Source: MM2 sp035460165
GTDB taxonomy: Bacteria; Pseudomonadota; Gammaproteobacteria; Burkholderiales; Methylophilaceae
Direction of reading: 5' to 3'
NCBI GenBank assembly: GCA_035460165.1
Contig: DATHWW010000011.1
Location: 87,127 to 151,126 of the forward strand
DNA length: 64,000 nucleotides
The position numbers and the translations under genes are program-made. Positions 1 to 9,090 of the stretch are shown piece after piece (position 1 is the stretch's first letter; every line of letters begins with the position of its first letter). The notes under the pieces were generated by a model. It saw nothing but the letters and a program-made list of their open reading frames with translations. It had not been told where the DNA came from and did not search any database.

Positions 1-61
1 GGAGGTGTATGTCGACGCCAAGACCGGCGAAGTACGCAAGGTCAGCCGGGAATGGTTCTAA
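1..61 (+). CDS. C-terminal end of a PepSY-domain protein (5' truncated)
   Basis: Only the last 19 codons are in the window, read from base 2 to the TAA at 59-61. They encode EVYVDAKTGEVRKVSREWF, the typical last strand of a PepSY domain (Y-V-D-A-K-T-G-E-V). PepSY proteins are usually exported or membrane-anchored. The gene converges on the sensor kinase ending at 113, and a second PepSY gene lies at 2117-2440, so the two PepSY proteins flank a two-component system. What lies upstream is not visible. Confidence 0.6.
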   Translation, partial: EVYVDAKTGEVRKVSREWF

Positions 62-112
62 GCACTTGACGCACCGCAAGCCGGGCCGCGCATCGGGGTC
101 GATGGCGGCCCG

Positions 113-1450
113 TCAATCTTGCGGAAGGCTGGAAGTAAAGCATACCTCGACACGCAACCCACCCAAGGTCGCGGCTTTGCCGAACTCCAGCGTTCCGCCG
201 TAACTCTCCACGATATCCTGCACGATCGCCAAGCCCAGCCCGCTGCCGGGCTTGGATTCATCGGCGCGGAAGCCGCGCTGGACCAGGGCTTCCATATGGT
301 CGCCGTGGTAGCCGGGCCCGTCGTCCTCGACAATGAACCATACCGCCTCGTTACCGCTCACGGTCAGGGCCACGCGGCGCGCGCACCACTTTGCCGCGTT
401 GTCGAGCAGGTTGCCCAGCAGTTCCAACAGGTCTTCGCGGTCGCCGATGAAACTGGCCTCGGGGGCGATGGACCAGTCGAACTCCACGCCCTTTTCCGCA
501 TATAGCAGCTGCATCGTTTTCATCAGCTGGGCAATCTCGAGCTCGAGGTCGATGCGGCGACCCGGACCGCTGTTGCCCACCAGCCGGGCGCGCTTGAGTT
601 CGCGTTCCACGATCTGGCCGATGGCTGTCGTCGAGGCATGGATCTGGTTTCGCACTTCCGGCATCGCCGCGATTTCGGGGCGCTCGGCGGCCTGATTGAG
701 CAGCGTGAGCCGGGTTTTGAGTGCATGCGCGAGATTGCCGAGCGCTTCGCGCGACCGCCGCGTGCGGCGCACCATGCCGCCGAGGAGGCGGTTGAGCTCG
801 TCGATGAGGGGCATGATCTCGCTCGGGCCGTGCGCTTCGATGTGGTCGGCCTCGCCGCGCCCGAGCCGGATCAGGTTCTGCTGCAGCTTCTGCAAGGGGC
901 TAAGCGCGTTCAGTACGATCATGCGCTGCAGCAAGAGCAGCAGCACCAGGCCGGCGGCGGAGACGGCCGCGTACATCATCTGGAAGCGCATCAGGCCGGC
1001 CTGCATGGCCGTCAGATCCGCAGCCACCAGTATGGTGACCGGCAGGTTTCGCTTTACGTAACCGTGAACGGTGGCCAGCAAGGGCTGCCGCTCCGGCCCG
1101 GCCAGGCGCAGCATGCGCTGCTCGCCGGGGCCGGCTGCCGGGAAGGCAAGGTCGGCATCCCACAGCGAGCGCGACAGCAGCCGCTGCCGCGGTGTCGCGA
1201 TGGCGTAATAGTGTCCCGAGAATGGGCGCTGGAAAATCGCGCTGACATGTTGGTCGTCCAATTGAATGGCGCCCTGCGCATCGAAGCGGATACCGGCCAG
1301 CAGGCTTTCGCTTTCGAGCTGCAGGCGCGTCGCCAGCTGTTCTTCGGTCAAGCGCTGAATGGCATAAGTCACCACCAGCCACTGCAAGCCGAGCAGCAGC
1401 ACCAGGCTCAGCATCAGCCCCCAGGTGAGGCGGCCGCGCAGCGACGTCAT
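113..1450 (-). CDS. PhoQ/QseC-type sensor histidine kinase
   Basis: Membrane sensor kinase of 445 residues. A first transmembrane segment lies at about 9-30, a periplasmic sensor at about 31-155 and a second transmembrane segment at about 158-178, followed by a HAMP-like linker. The phospho-acceptor box reads LGNLAHALKTRLTLL. The usual Pro after His-x-x-x-Thr is replaced by Arg, which is unusual. The ATPase N box is GNLLDNAAKW, the G1 box is EDDGPGY and the G2 box is GSGLGLAI. The ATG overlaps the stop of the upstream response regulator by four bases, so the two are co-translated. The overall form is that of PhoQ-like kinases. The signal is unknown; a cation or the neighbouring PepSY protein is possible (inference). 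Confidence 0.9.
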   Translation of the reverse strand: MTSLRGRLTWGLMLSLVLLLGLQWLVVTYAIQRLTEEQLATRLQLESESLLAGIRFDAQGAIQLDDQHVSAIFQRPFSGHYYAIATPRQRLLSRSLWDADLAFPAAGPGEQRMLRLAGPERQPLLATVHGYVKRNLPVTILVAADLTAMQAGLMRFQMMYAAVSAAGLVLLLLLQRMIVLNALSPLQKLQQNLIRLGRGEADHIEAHGPSEIMPLIDELNRLLGGMVRRTRRSREALGNLAHALKTRLTLLNQAAERPEIAAMPEVRNQIHASTTAIGQIVERELKRARLVGNSGPGRRIDLELEIAQLMKTMQLLYAEKGVEFDWSIAPEASFIGDREDLLELLGNLLDNAAKWCARRVALTVSGNEAVWFIVEDDGPGYHGDHMEALVQRGFRADESKPGSGLGLAIVQDIVESYGGTLEFGKAATLGGLRVEVCFTSSLPQD

Positions 1451-2115
1451 GCCGCGGCGTCCATGAACACGTATCCTTGCCCCCGCCGCGTTTCTATCCT
1501 GCCGAGGCCGATTTTCTGCCGCAGGCGGTTGATGTACACCTCGACCACGTTGCTGTCCCGGTCGCCATCGTACTCATAGACGTGCTCGGTCAATCGGGAT
1601 TTGGACAATACCTGTCCGGGATGCAGCATGAAGTAGCGCAACAGGCGAAACTCAGTGCCGGTCAGCCCGGATTCGCTGCCGTCGGGAAGGATCACGCGCT
1701 GGCGTGCTTCATCCAGCGTAATGCCACCCACCTGCAGCTTCCCCAGCGTAGCGCCCTGGCTGCGCTTCAGTACCGCGCCGATGCGCACCAGCAATTCTTC
1801 GGTATGAAAAGGTTTGCCGATGTAATCGTCGGCCCCGGCCTTGAAGCCTTCGACCTTTTCCTGCCAGCTTTCCCGCGCGGTCAGGATGACCACCGGCAAG
1901 CGGTTGTTACGCGCGCGCCAATGCTCCAGCACGGTCAGCCCCGGGCGGCCGGGCAGGCCGAGATCGAGTACCGCCAGGTCGTACGGTTCGATGTCGCCCA
2001 GCGCTTCCGCGTCGATGCCATCCGTCGCCAGATCGACCGCATAGCCCGCCTGCTGCAATGCGATTTTCAGTTGCGGGCCGAGTTGCGGGTCGTCTTCCAC
2101 CAGCAGCAGACGCAT
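1447..2115 (-). CDS. OmpR/PhoP-family response regulator
   Basis: Response regulator of 222 residues. The receiver domain (about 1-115) has the acidic pocket E7-D8-D9, phospho-acceptor Asp51 in VLDLGLPG and the conserved Lys in GKPF. The C-terminal winged helix (about 125-218) has the OmpR-family signature TGTEFRLLRYF and ends RRGQGYVF. It lies between the PepSY gene (one base upstream) and the sensor kinase (four-base overlap), so the three form one operon. Closest family types are PhoP/QseB/PmrA. The targets cannot be read from the sequence. Confidence 0.92.
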   Translation of the reverse strand: MRLLLVEDDPQLGPQLKIALQQAGYAVDLATDGIDAEALGDIEPYDLAVLDLGLPGRPGLTVLEHWRARNNRLPVVILTARESWQEKVEGFKAGADDYIGKPFHTEELLVRIGAVLKRSQGATLGKLQVGGITLDEARQRVILPDGSESGLTGTEFRLLRYFMLHPGQVLSKSRLTEHVYEYDGDRDSNVVEVYINRLRQKIGLGRIETRRGQGYVFMDAAA

Positions 2116-2116
2116 C

Positions 2117-2440
2117 TCAATCCTCGCTTTCCACGGCGATCAGTTTGCCGGACTTGGCATCGAGCTTCACTTCCCACACCTGCCCGCGCGCATCGAGGAT
2201 TTCGACCTCGTATACATAGCGGTCGTGTTTGTGCTCGAGTTCGGTTTCCAAGATTTCGCCGGGTTTGACCGCCTTGGCGGCGGCCACGATTTTTTCCAGC
2301 GGCAGGATGATGCCGGCATCGCTCAACTTGCGCGCGGCCACCGGGCCTTCATCGGCCACGGCAGCAGATGGATGAGTCGCGGCGAAAACAACCAGTAGCG
2401 CCATCGCCGCGGCCAGATAGATCAGCGTTTGTCGCGACAT
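2117..2440 (-). CDS. Exported PepSY-domain protein
   Basis: Protein of 107 residues starting at ATG 2440, which is preceded by a GGGAGGAG ribosome-binding site at 6 bases; an in-frame start 24 bases further upstream lacks one. An N-terminal signal peptide (hydrophobic stretch, then AVADE) is followed by one PepSY domain with YVYEVEILDARGQVWEVKLD and ending SGKLIAVESED. First gene of the PepSY-regulator-kinase operon. Small PepSY proteins with PhoPQ-like systems are common and may modulate the kinase in the periplasm; that role is inference. Confidence 0.85.
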   Translation of the reverse strand: MSRQTLIYLAAAMALLVVFAATHPSAAVADEGPVAARKLSDAGIILPLEKIVAAAKAVKPGEILETELEHKHDRYVYEVEILDARGQVWEVKLDAKSGKLIAVESED

Positions 2441-2539
2441 AACGACTCCTCCCGGACGGGACATACGATAAGGCGCAGTCTAGCGCAGCTTCCTTAATTC
2501 AGAATGAACGCGTGCCGCCGGGCCGGAACCGGAGCCGGC

Positions 2540-4030
2540 TCAACGCGGAGCCTGCCTATCCTCGGCAGCCTGCGTGTCGGCAAGCCACCCGCCGCCCAGC
2601 ACCTTGTACAGCGTCACCTGGTTGCTCAGCACTGTCAGCCTGAGCGTGATCAGGTTCTGCTGCGAGGCGTACATCGCGCGTTGCGAGTCGAGCACGCTCA
2701 GGTAGCTGTCGATGCCGCTCTTGAAGCGCGCTTCGGACAGGCGATAGCTGACGTCGGTAGCGTCCACCAGCGATTTCTGCGCGGCGAGCTGCTCATCCAC
2801 CGTGGCTTTCAGCGCCAGCGCGTCGGCGACTTCGCGGAAGGCGGTCTGGATCGCCTTCTCGTACTGGGCAATGGTGATGTCCTTCTGTACCTCGGCCACA
2901 TCGAGGTTGGCCTGATTGCGCCCGGCAGTGAAGATCGGGATCGTGATTTGCGGGATGAAGCTCCAGAAACCGGAACCGCCGCCGAACAGGCCCGACAACT
3001 GGCCGCTGGCGGTGCCGACCGAGGCGGTCAGCGAAATGGTCGGGAAGAAGGCGGCGCGCGCGGCGCCGATGTTGGCGTTGGCGATCTGCAATTGACGTTC
3101 CGCCTGCACTACGTCCGGACGGCGCTGCAGCACTTCCGAGGGGATGCCGGCCGGCAGCTCGGCGAGGGCGGTGACTGCCATCATACCGCCGTCGGGCCGC
3201 AAGTCGGCCGGCAGCGGCGTGCCGAGCAGCAGCGCCAGCGCATTCTCGTCCTGGCGTATCAGCGTGGTGTAGCGGGCGACATCGACTTGAGCCGTGTCCA
3301 TCGTAGTTTGCGCCTGGCGCACATCCAGTTCGGAAACCACGCCCAATTCGAAGCGGCGCTGGGTTAAATTGTAGGATTCGCGCTGGCTGGCCAGGGTGTC
3401 CTGCGCCAGGCGCAAGCGCTCGCGATCCGCCGCCAGCGTCAACCAAGCGTTGGCCACCTCGGCCACCAACGAAATCTGCGTACTGCGCCGCGCTTCCTCG
3501 GTGGCAAAGTAGAGCTGCAGCGCCTGGTCGTTGAGGCTGCGGATGCGGCCGAAGAAGTCCAGTTCGTAGCTGCTGAAGCCGATGTTCGCGCGGTAATTGC
3601 GCGAGGTGCCGGAATTGCCGCCCGAACCGGAAGTGCTCGATCCGTTGCCGGAAGTCGAATTGGTGTTGCTGGAACTGGACCCCGAGCCGTTGTGCTGGAT
3701 GGTCGCGCTGGCGCCGGCATTCACCGTGGGGAACAAATCGGCGCGCTCGATGCGGTATTCGGCGCGCGCCCGGTCGATGTTGAGCGCGGCGACGCGCAGG
3801 TCGCGGTTGTTGGCGAGTGCGATCTCGATCAGCCGGCGCAGCTTGTCGTCGATGAAAAAGTCGCGCCAGCCGACGTCTGCTACGCGCATATCACCCTGGG
3901 TTGTTGCGCTGCCCCACTCCGCCGCGACCGGCGCTGGCGGGCGCTGGTAATCCGGCGCCATCGAGGCGCAGCCGGCCAGCAACACGGCCATCGCTACGGA
4001 AATCCAAACCTTGTTCATGTCCTTGCCCAT
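2540..4030 (-). CDS. NodT/OprM-family outer-membrane efflux lipoprotein
   Basis: Outer-membrane channel of a tripartite RND pump, about 496 residues. A lipoprotein signal ends in the lipobox LLAGC, followed by two outer-membrane-efflux repeats with long coiled coils (for example FELGVVSELDVRQAQTTMD and the second-repeat RYKSG-like segment ARFKSGIDSYLSVLDSQR). A low-complexity Ser/Asn/Gly stretch at about residues 116-140 lies in the first repeat. ATG 4030 overlaps the stop of the RND pump (TGATG); ATG 4018 (MNKVWISV) is the alternative start. Third gene of the pump operon. Confidence 0.9.
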   Translation of the reverse strand: MGKDMNKVWISVAMAVLLAGCASMAPDYQRPPAPVAAEWGSATTQGDMRVADVGWRDFFIDDKLRRLIEIALANNRDLRVAALNIDRARAEYRIERADLFPTVNAGASATIQHNGSGSSSSNTNSTSGNGSSTSGSGGNSGTSRNYRANIGFSSYELDFFGRIRSLNDQALQLYFATEEARRSTQISLVAEVANAWLTLAADRERLRLAQDTLASQRESYNLTQRRFELGVVSELDVRQAQTTMDTAQVDVARYTTLIRQDENALALLLGTPLPADLRPDGGMMAVTALAELPAGIPSEVLQRRPDVVQAERQLQIANANIGAARAAFFPTISLTASVGTASGQLSGLFGGGSGFWSFIPQITIPIFTAGRNQANLDVAEVQKDITIAQYEKAIQTAFREVADALALKATVDEQLAAQKSLVDATDVSYRLSEARFKSGIDSYLSVLDSQRAMYASQQNLITLRLTVLSNQVTLYKVLGGGWLADTQAAEDRQAPR

Positions 4031-7000
4031 CAGTGCGTCGCCGGTGCCGGCGCCTGTTCTTCGTCCGGCCGATACGGGAATAGCGTCCGGATCAGCACGT
4101 AGAACATCGGCACGAAGAAAATGCCCAACGCCGTCGCCGTCAGCATGCCGCCCAGCACTCCGGTGCCGATGGCCTTGCGGCTGGCCGCGCCGGCGCCGGT
4201 ACTGAGCGCCAGCGGCAGCACGCCGAACACGAAGGCGAGCGAGGTCATCAGGATCGGCCGCAGCCGCTGCCGCACCGCCTGCATGGTGGCGTCGATCAGC
4301 GTCCGGCCCTGCTCCTGCAACTGCTTGGCGAATTCGACGATCAAAATCGCATTCTTGGCCGCGAGCCCCACCGTGGTCAGCAGGCCGACCTGGAAATACA
4401 CATCGGCCGACATGCCGCGCAGCGTGGTCGCGAGCACGGCGCCGACGATGCCGAGCGGCACGATCAGCATCACCGAAAACGGCACCGCCCAGCTTTCGTA
4501 CAGCGCCGCCAGGCAAAGAAACACGAACAGGACCGAGACCGCATACAGCAGCGGCGCCTGTGAGCCGGACAGGCGTTCCTGGTAGGAAGCGCCGGTCCAG
4601 TCCAGGCTGAAGCCCTCAGGCAATTGCCGCACGAGGTCTTCCACCAGCAGCATCGCGTCGCCCGAACTCACCTCGGTGGCAGGCTCGCCGACGATTTCCA
4701 GCGAGGAAATCCCGTTGTAGCGTTCCAGCAACGGTGAACCGAAAGTCCAGCGGCTGCTGGAAAAGGCCGAGAACGGCACCATTTCGCCGCTGTTGTTGCG
4801 CACATACCACGCGTCGATGTTTTCCGGCTGCATGCGATAGGGCGCGTCGGACTGCACGTAGACCTTTTTCACGCGGCCGTTGTGGATGAAATCGTTGACG
4901 TAGTCGCCGCCCATCGCGATCGACATGGTGCTGTTGATCGCCGAGGTGGAAAGATTGAAAGCGCCGGACTTTTCGTCGTCGATCGCGATGCGGAATTCCG
5001 GCGTGTCGTCGAGGCCGGTGCTGCGTACCCGGTTCAGGCGCGCATCCTGCCCGGCCAGCTCCAGGAAGCGATCGCGCGCCGCAATCAGCGCCTCGTGACC
5101 CTTGCCTCCCAGGTCGCGCAACTGCATGGTAAAGCCGGAGCTCTGGCCAAGGCCGCGCACGCTGGGCGGCAGCGTGATGAAAATCTTGGCGTCGCGGATG
5201 CGTGAGAGATCCTTGGTCGCCTGCTGGGCGATCGCCGCGGCGCTACGTTCCGGATTGGTGCGCTCCGACCAGTCGCGCAGCTTGATGAACGCGCGGCCGG
5301 TGTTCTGGCTGCCGCCGCCGCCCTGCCCCATGCCGGTGATGACCACGATGGACTCGACCACGTCCGGCTTCTTGATGAAGTACTGCTCGATCTGGTCCAT
5401 CACCTTCACCGTGCGGTAATCGGTCGCGCCCACCGGCAGTTGCACCTGCGCCATCAGGATGCCCTGGTCTTCCTCCGGCAGGAAGGAGGTCGGCAAACGA
5501 TGGAACAGCAACGCCAGCACGGCGACGATGCCACCGTAGACCAGCAGGGCGAGGAACTTGCGTGTGATCACCGTCCCGACCACCGACTGGTATCGGCGCG
5601 AGGAACGGTCGAAGTTGCGGTTGAACCAGCCGAAGAAGCCGCGTGTGCGGTGCGGATGCGCGGCATCGACCGGCTTCAGCAGCGAAGCGCATAGTGCCGG
5701 GGTCAGCACCAGCGCGACCAGCACCGACAGCAGCATCGCGGAAACAATCGTGATCGAGAACTGGCGGTAAATCACGCCGGTGGAGCCGCCAAAGAAGGCC
5801 ATCGGCACGAACACCGCCGACAGCACCAGCGCGATGCCGACCAGCGCACCGGTGATTTCGTCCATCGACTTGCGCGTGGCCGCTTTCGGCGGCAAGCCCT
5901 CCTCGCGCATCACGCGCTCGACATTCTCGACGACGACGATGGCGTCATCCACCAGGAGGCCGATGGCCAGCACCAGCGCGAACATGGTCAGCGTATTGAT
6001 GCTGTAGCCGAAAGCCGCCAGCACGCCGAAAGTGCCGAGCAGCACCACCGGCACGGCGATCGCCGGGATCAGCGTCGCGCGCCAGTTCTGCAGGAAGACA
6101 TACATGATCAGCACCACCAGCAGGATCGCCTCGGCCAGCGTCTTGACCACCTCCTCGATGGAAATCTTCACGAACGGCGTCGTATCGTAGCCGTACTCGG
6201 TGCGCAGCTTGAGCTCGGACGGGAAATACGGCTCCAGCTCCTTCATCTTGGCCTTGACCGCGTCGGCGGTATCGAGCGCATTCGCCCCGGCGGCGAGGCG
6301 GATAATCATCGCGGCGGAGGTCTTGCCGTTGAATTCCGTGCGCGGGGTGTAGCTGTCGGCGCCGAACTCCAGCCGCGCCACGTCGCCCAAGCGCACGACG
6401 GCGCCCTCGGTGGTGGACTTGAGCACGATGTCGCGGAACTGATCCAGGCTCTGCAGCTTGCTGCGCGCAGTGATGGTGGCGTTGAGCTGCTGGCCGGGCG
6501 CGGCGGGCAGACCGCCCAGTTGGCCGGCGGAAACCTCGGTGTTCTGCGCCTGGATCGCGGCGGTGATATCGGACGGCATCAGGTTGTATTTGACCAGCCT
6601 CGCCGGATCCAGCCAGATGCGCATTGCGTAACCGCCGCCGATCGCCTGCGCCTCGCCTACGCCGTCGATGCGGCTGATCTGGTCGAGCAGCGTGCTGTTG
6701 ATGTAGTCGCCGATATCGATCGGCGAGACCTTGGGGTCCTCGGAAATCAGCGAGACCACCATCAGGAAGTCGATGCCCGATTTGTTGACCCGCACGCCCT
6801 GGTTCTGCACCGCCTGCGGCAAGCGCGGCATGGCCTGCTGCAGCTTGTTCTGCACCTGCATCTGCGCGACATCGGGGTCGGTACCGGCGTCGAAGGTCAG
6901 CGACACGCTGGCACTGCCGGAGGAATTGCTGGACCCGGTCATGTAGGTGAGGTTGTCGATGCCCTTCATCGCCTGCTCGATCACCTGCGTCACCGAATCC

Positions 7001-7173
7001 TCGATGGTCTTGGCCGAGGCGCCGTTATAAGTGGCGTTGATGTTGACGCGCGGCGGCGCAATGTCGGGATATTGCTCCAGCGGCAGGGTGAAGATGGAGG
7101 CCAGACCGGCCAGCATGATAACGATGGCGATGACCCAGGCGAAAATGGGGCGGTCGATGAAAAAACGGGCCAT
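4030..7173 (-). CDS. RND multidrug efflux permease (HAE1, AcrB/MexB type)
   Basis: Inner-membrane proton-driven drug exporter of 1047 residues, the usual length for AcrB. The start MARFFIDRPIFAWVIAI is characteristic of the family. The transmembrane 4 signature AIGLLVDDAIVVVENVERV carries the paired Asp residues of the proton relay. Two periplasmic porter/docking repeats and the late GLAAKNAILIVEFA motif are present. It lies 9 bases after the membrane-fusion gene and overlaps the outer-membrane channel gene. Substrates cannot be predicted. Clearly HAE1 rather than heavy-metal RND, unlike the second pump in this window. Confidence 0.95.
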   Translation of the reverse strand: MARFFIDRPIFAWVIAIVIMLAGLASIFTLPLEQYPDIAPPRVNINATYNGASAKTIEDSVTQVIEQAMKGIDNLTYMTGSSNSSGSASVSLTFDAGTDPDVAQMQVQNKLQQAMPRLPQAVQNQGVRVNKSGIDFLMVVSLISEDPKVSPIDIGDYINSTLLDQISRIDGVGEAQAIGGGYAMRIWLDPARLVKYNLMPSDITAAIQAQNTEVSAGQLGGLPAAPGQQLNATITARSKLQSLDQFRDIVLKSTTEGAVVRLGDVARLEFGADSYTPRTEFNGKTSAAMIIRLAAGANALDTADAVKAKMKELEPYFPSELKLRTEYGYDTTPFVKISIEEVVKTLAEAILLVVLIMYVFLQNWRATLIPAIAVPVVLLGTFGVLAAFGYSINTLTMFALVLAIGLLVDDAIVVVENVERVMREEGLPPKAATRKSMDEITGALVGIALVLSAVFVPMAFFGGSTGVIYRQFSITIVSAMLLSVLVALVLTPALCASLLKPVDAAHPHRTRGFFGWFNRNFDRSSRRYQSVVGTVITRKFLALLVYGGIVAVLALLFHRLPTSFLPEEDQGILMAQVQLPVGATDYRTVKVMDQIEQYFIKKPDVVESIVVITGMGQGGGGSQNTGRAFIKLRDWSERTNPERSAAAIAQQATKDLSRIRDAKIFITLPPSVRGLGQSSGFTMQLRDLGGKGHEALIAARDRFLELAGQDARLNRVRSTGLDDTPEFRIAIDDEKSGAFNLSTSAINSTMSIAMGGDYVNDFIHNGRVKKVYVQSDAPYRMQPENIDAWYVRNNSGEMVPFSAFSSSRWTFGSPLLERYNGISSLEIVGEPATEVSSGDAMLLVEDLVRQLPEGFSLDWTGASYQERLSGSQAPLLYAVSVLFVFLCLAALYESWAVPFSVMLIVPLGIVGAVLATTLRGMSADVYFQVGLLTTVGLAAKNAILIVEFAKQLQEQGRTLIDATMQAVRQRLRPILMTSLAFVFGVLPLALSTGAGAASRKAIGTGVLGGMLTATALGIFFVPMFYVLIRTLFPYRPDEEQAPAPATH

Positions 7174-7182
7174 GGTCGCGCC

Positions 7183-8358
7183 TTATTTGTCGCCTGCTGC
7201 AGCCGAACTGCGCGCGGCTTCGGCGATGATTAGCTTGGGCTTCACCTCATCGCCGACCTTGATTTTCTGGAAGCCCTCGACGATGACGTGGTCGCCGGCA
7301 GCGAGCCCGGCATCGACCATCCACTGGCTGCCGACGGCACGGCTCACGTCCACCGGGCGCTGCTCGACCTTGTTCTGCGCGTTGACCACCAGCACCAGCG
7401 CGTCGCCCTTGGCGGTACGCGTGACACTTTGCTGCGGCACCAGGATCGCCGCTTCGTCCACGGCCTCTTCCAACTGGGCGCGCACATACATGCCGGGCAT
7501 CAGCAGGCCTTCGGGGTTAGGCACCACGGCGCGCAGCGTGACGGCGCCGGAAGTGGGGTTGACGGTGACGCCGCTGAATTTGAGACGGCCGGCATGCGGA
7601 TAGACGCTGCCGTCTTCCAGCAGCACCTTGATGCGCGCCTCGTCGCTGCCGACGCGCTTCAACTTGCCGCTGGCGAGCTCGCGCTTGAGCCGCAACAGCT
7701 CGCTGCTGGGCTGGGTGACATCGACGTAAATCGGGTCGAGCTGCTGCACGGTGGTGAGCGCGGCGGTCTGGTTGGCCGTCACCAGCGCACCGGGGGTGAC
7801 CACGGACGTCTCGACGCGACCGGAAATCGGCGCGGTGATGCGGGTATAGCCGAGATTGATGCGCGCGGTGTCGAGCGCGGCTTTCGCCAGCGCGATATCG
7901 GCCTGCGCCTGTTTCTGCGACGCCTGGGCGTCGTCGTGGTCCTGCGTGCTGACGGCATTGATCTTCAGCAGCTCGGCGTAGCGCTCGGCTTTTACCTGGA
8001 TGGACTTCAGGTTGGCCTCGGCCTTTTCCAGCGCGGCCTGCGCGCTGGCCACCTCGGCCTGGTAAATGGCGGGGTCGATGCGGTACAGCACATCGCCGGC
8101 CTTGACGTTGGCGCCTTCGACAAAAGTGCGTTCCTGGATAATGCCGCTGACCTGCGGGCGAATCTCCGCGATCATGCGGGCGTTGGTGCGGCCGGGCAAT
8201 TCGTTGACGATGGGCTGCGCGCCGGGCGCGATTTGCACGACGCCGACCTCGGGGGTCACCTTGGGCGGGCCTTTTTTGTCATCGGACTGGCCGCATGCCG
8301 CCAGCAGGGTGACGGAAAGCAGCAGCGGTGTCAGGAAACGCTTGTTTTTGAGGTTCAT
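7183..8358 (-). CDS. RND efflux membrane-fusion lipoprotein (AcrA/MexA type)
   Basis: Periplasmic adaptor of about 391 residues. A lipoprotein signal runs to LLAAC; lipoyl/hairpin halves surround a coiled coil rich in Ala/Gln; the barrel domain motif GRTNARMIAEIRPQVSGI near the N terminus and ITAPISGRVETS later are typical of HlyD/AcrA proteins. ATG 8358 is preferred; a GTG at 8370 is in frame and neither has a strong ribosome-binding site. It follows a terminator hairpin at 8378-8411, so expression from the spy promoter would need read-through or a separate start. Confidence 0.92.
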   Translation of the reverse strand: MNLKNKRFLTPLLLSVTLLAACGQSDDKKGPPKVTPEVGVVQIAPGAQPIVNELPGRTNARMIAEIRPQVSGIIQERTFVEGANVKAGDVLYRIDPAIYQAEVASAQAALEKAEANLKSIQVKAERYAELLKINAVSTQDHDDAQASQKQAQADIALAKAALDTARINLGYTRITAPISGRVETSVVTPGALVTANQTAALTTVQQLDPIYVDVTQPSSELLRLKRELASGKLKRVGSDEARIKVLLEDGSVYPHAGRLKFSGVTVNPTSGAVTLRAVVPNPEGLLMPGMYVRAQLEEAVDEAAILVPQQSVTRTAKGDALVLVVNAQNKVEQRPVDVSRAVGSQWMVDAGLAAGDHVIVEGFQKIKVGDEVKPKLIIAEAARSSAAAGDK

Positions 8359-8377
8359 GGATACACGCACGACAATT

Positions 8378-8411
8378 AAAAAACTCCGGGTATGTTTTAC
8401 ATGACCCGGAG
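8378..8411 (-). terminator. Intrinsic terminator between spy-like gene and efflux operon
   Basis: On the minus strand a perfect 8-bp stem CTCCGGGT/ACCCGGAG with a 12-base loop is followed directly by six T. It lies downstream of the spy-like gene and just before the membrane-fusion gene, so it probably makes the pump genes a reduced read-through product. Confidence 0.75.
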
Positions 8412-8442
8412 AAGGGAGTAAACCAGTTAAGACATTAAACGC

Positions 8443-8916
8443 TCAGCTTTTTTCAGCGTCATGACGACGATCGCGCTTGGCATCCCACTTCTGCTTCTGC
8501 TCGGGCGTCAGCAGGCCGTATATCTGATGCCTGGTCTCGGCGCGCAGCACAGTCATGTCGGCGTGCAGCGCGGCCTGCTTGTTGGCGATTTCGCGCACCT
8601 TGGCGCTATCGTAGGCATCGCTGCGCGTCGCTTCACGCAAGGCCTGGCGCGACTCCTGCATGGCCTTCCAGTGGGCTTCGCGCTGCGGCTTCTGCTTTTC
8701 CAGAATATCTTTCACCTGCGCTTGCTGCTCGCTGGTCAGGTTCAGTTCCTGCAGCTTTTGATGGAAACCGTGCTGCATGTCGCCATGCCGGCCCTCCATC
8801 TTGCCATGATGCTTTCTGTCGCAATGGCCGCCCTCGTTGGACATGGCCGTACCGGCAGCGAATAGCGATGCGGTGATCAGCGCGGCGGAAACCAGATATT
8901 TATGCGTCTTACCCAT
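8443..8916 (-). CDS. Spy/CpxP-family periplasmic stress protein (LTxxQ repeats)
   Basis: Exported protein of 157 residues: signal peptide to about residue 25, a His-rich stretch (HCDRKHHGKMEGRHGDMQHG), then a helical domain with two LTxxQ motifs, LTSEQQ near 61 and LTPEQK near 137. This is the fold of Spy and CpxP, ATP-independent chaperones or Cpx inhibitors of the periplasm. The AGGAGGT ribosome-binding site precedes the ATG. It is divergent from a CpxR-like regulator and shares a promoter with GTAA repeats, so membership of that regulon is likely. The His-rich N terminus could bind metal (inference). Confidence 0.88.
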   Translation of the reverse strand: MGKTHKYLVSAALITASLFAAGTAMSNEGGHCDRKHHGKMEGRHGDMQHGFHQKLQELNLTSEQQAQVKDILEKQKPQREAHWKAMQESRQALREATRSDAYDSAKVREIANKQAALHADMTVLRAETRHQIYGLLTPEQKQKWDAKRDRRHDAEKS

Positions 8917-8996
8917 GATGGACCTCCTGACGGTCTGTGAACAATGAACGTGACGATCATTTTCCGGATTTGTGTGTAGGCTTGCGTACAGGGCGC

Positions 8997-9020
8997 GTAA
9001 TAGTACGTAAAAGTATGTAA
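8997..9020. promoter_or_regulatory. Putative CpxR-type operator (three GTAA repeats)
   Basis: GTAA occurs at 8997, 9007 and 9017, exactly one helical turn apart, giving two overlapping copies of the published CpxR box GTAAA-N5-GTAAA (one mismatch or fewer in the fifth base of each half). It lies in the divergent region between the spy-like gene and the cpxR-like gene. Confidence 0.65.
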
Positions 9021-9090
9021 GAAGCGCACCCCCCGGCTACCAAACTTTGGCAGAATCACACCAACCAATTATTCGGAACATGGTGATCGC

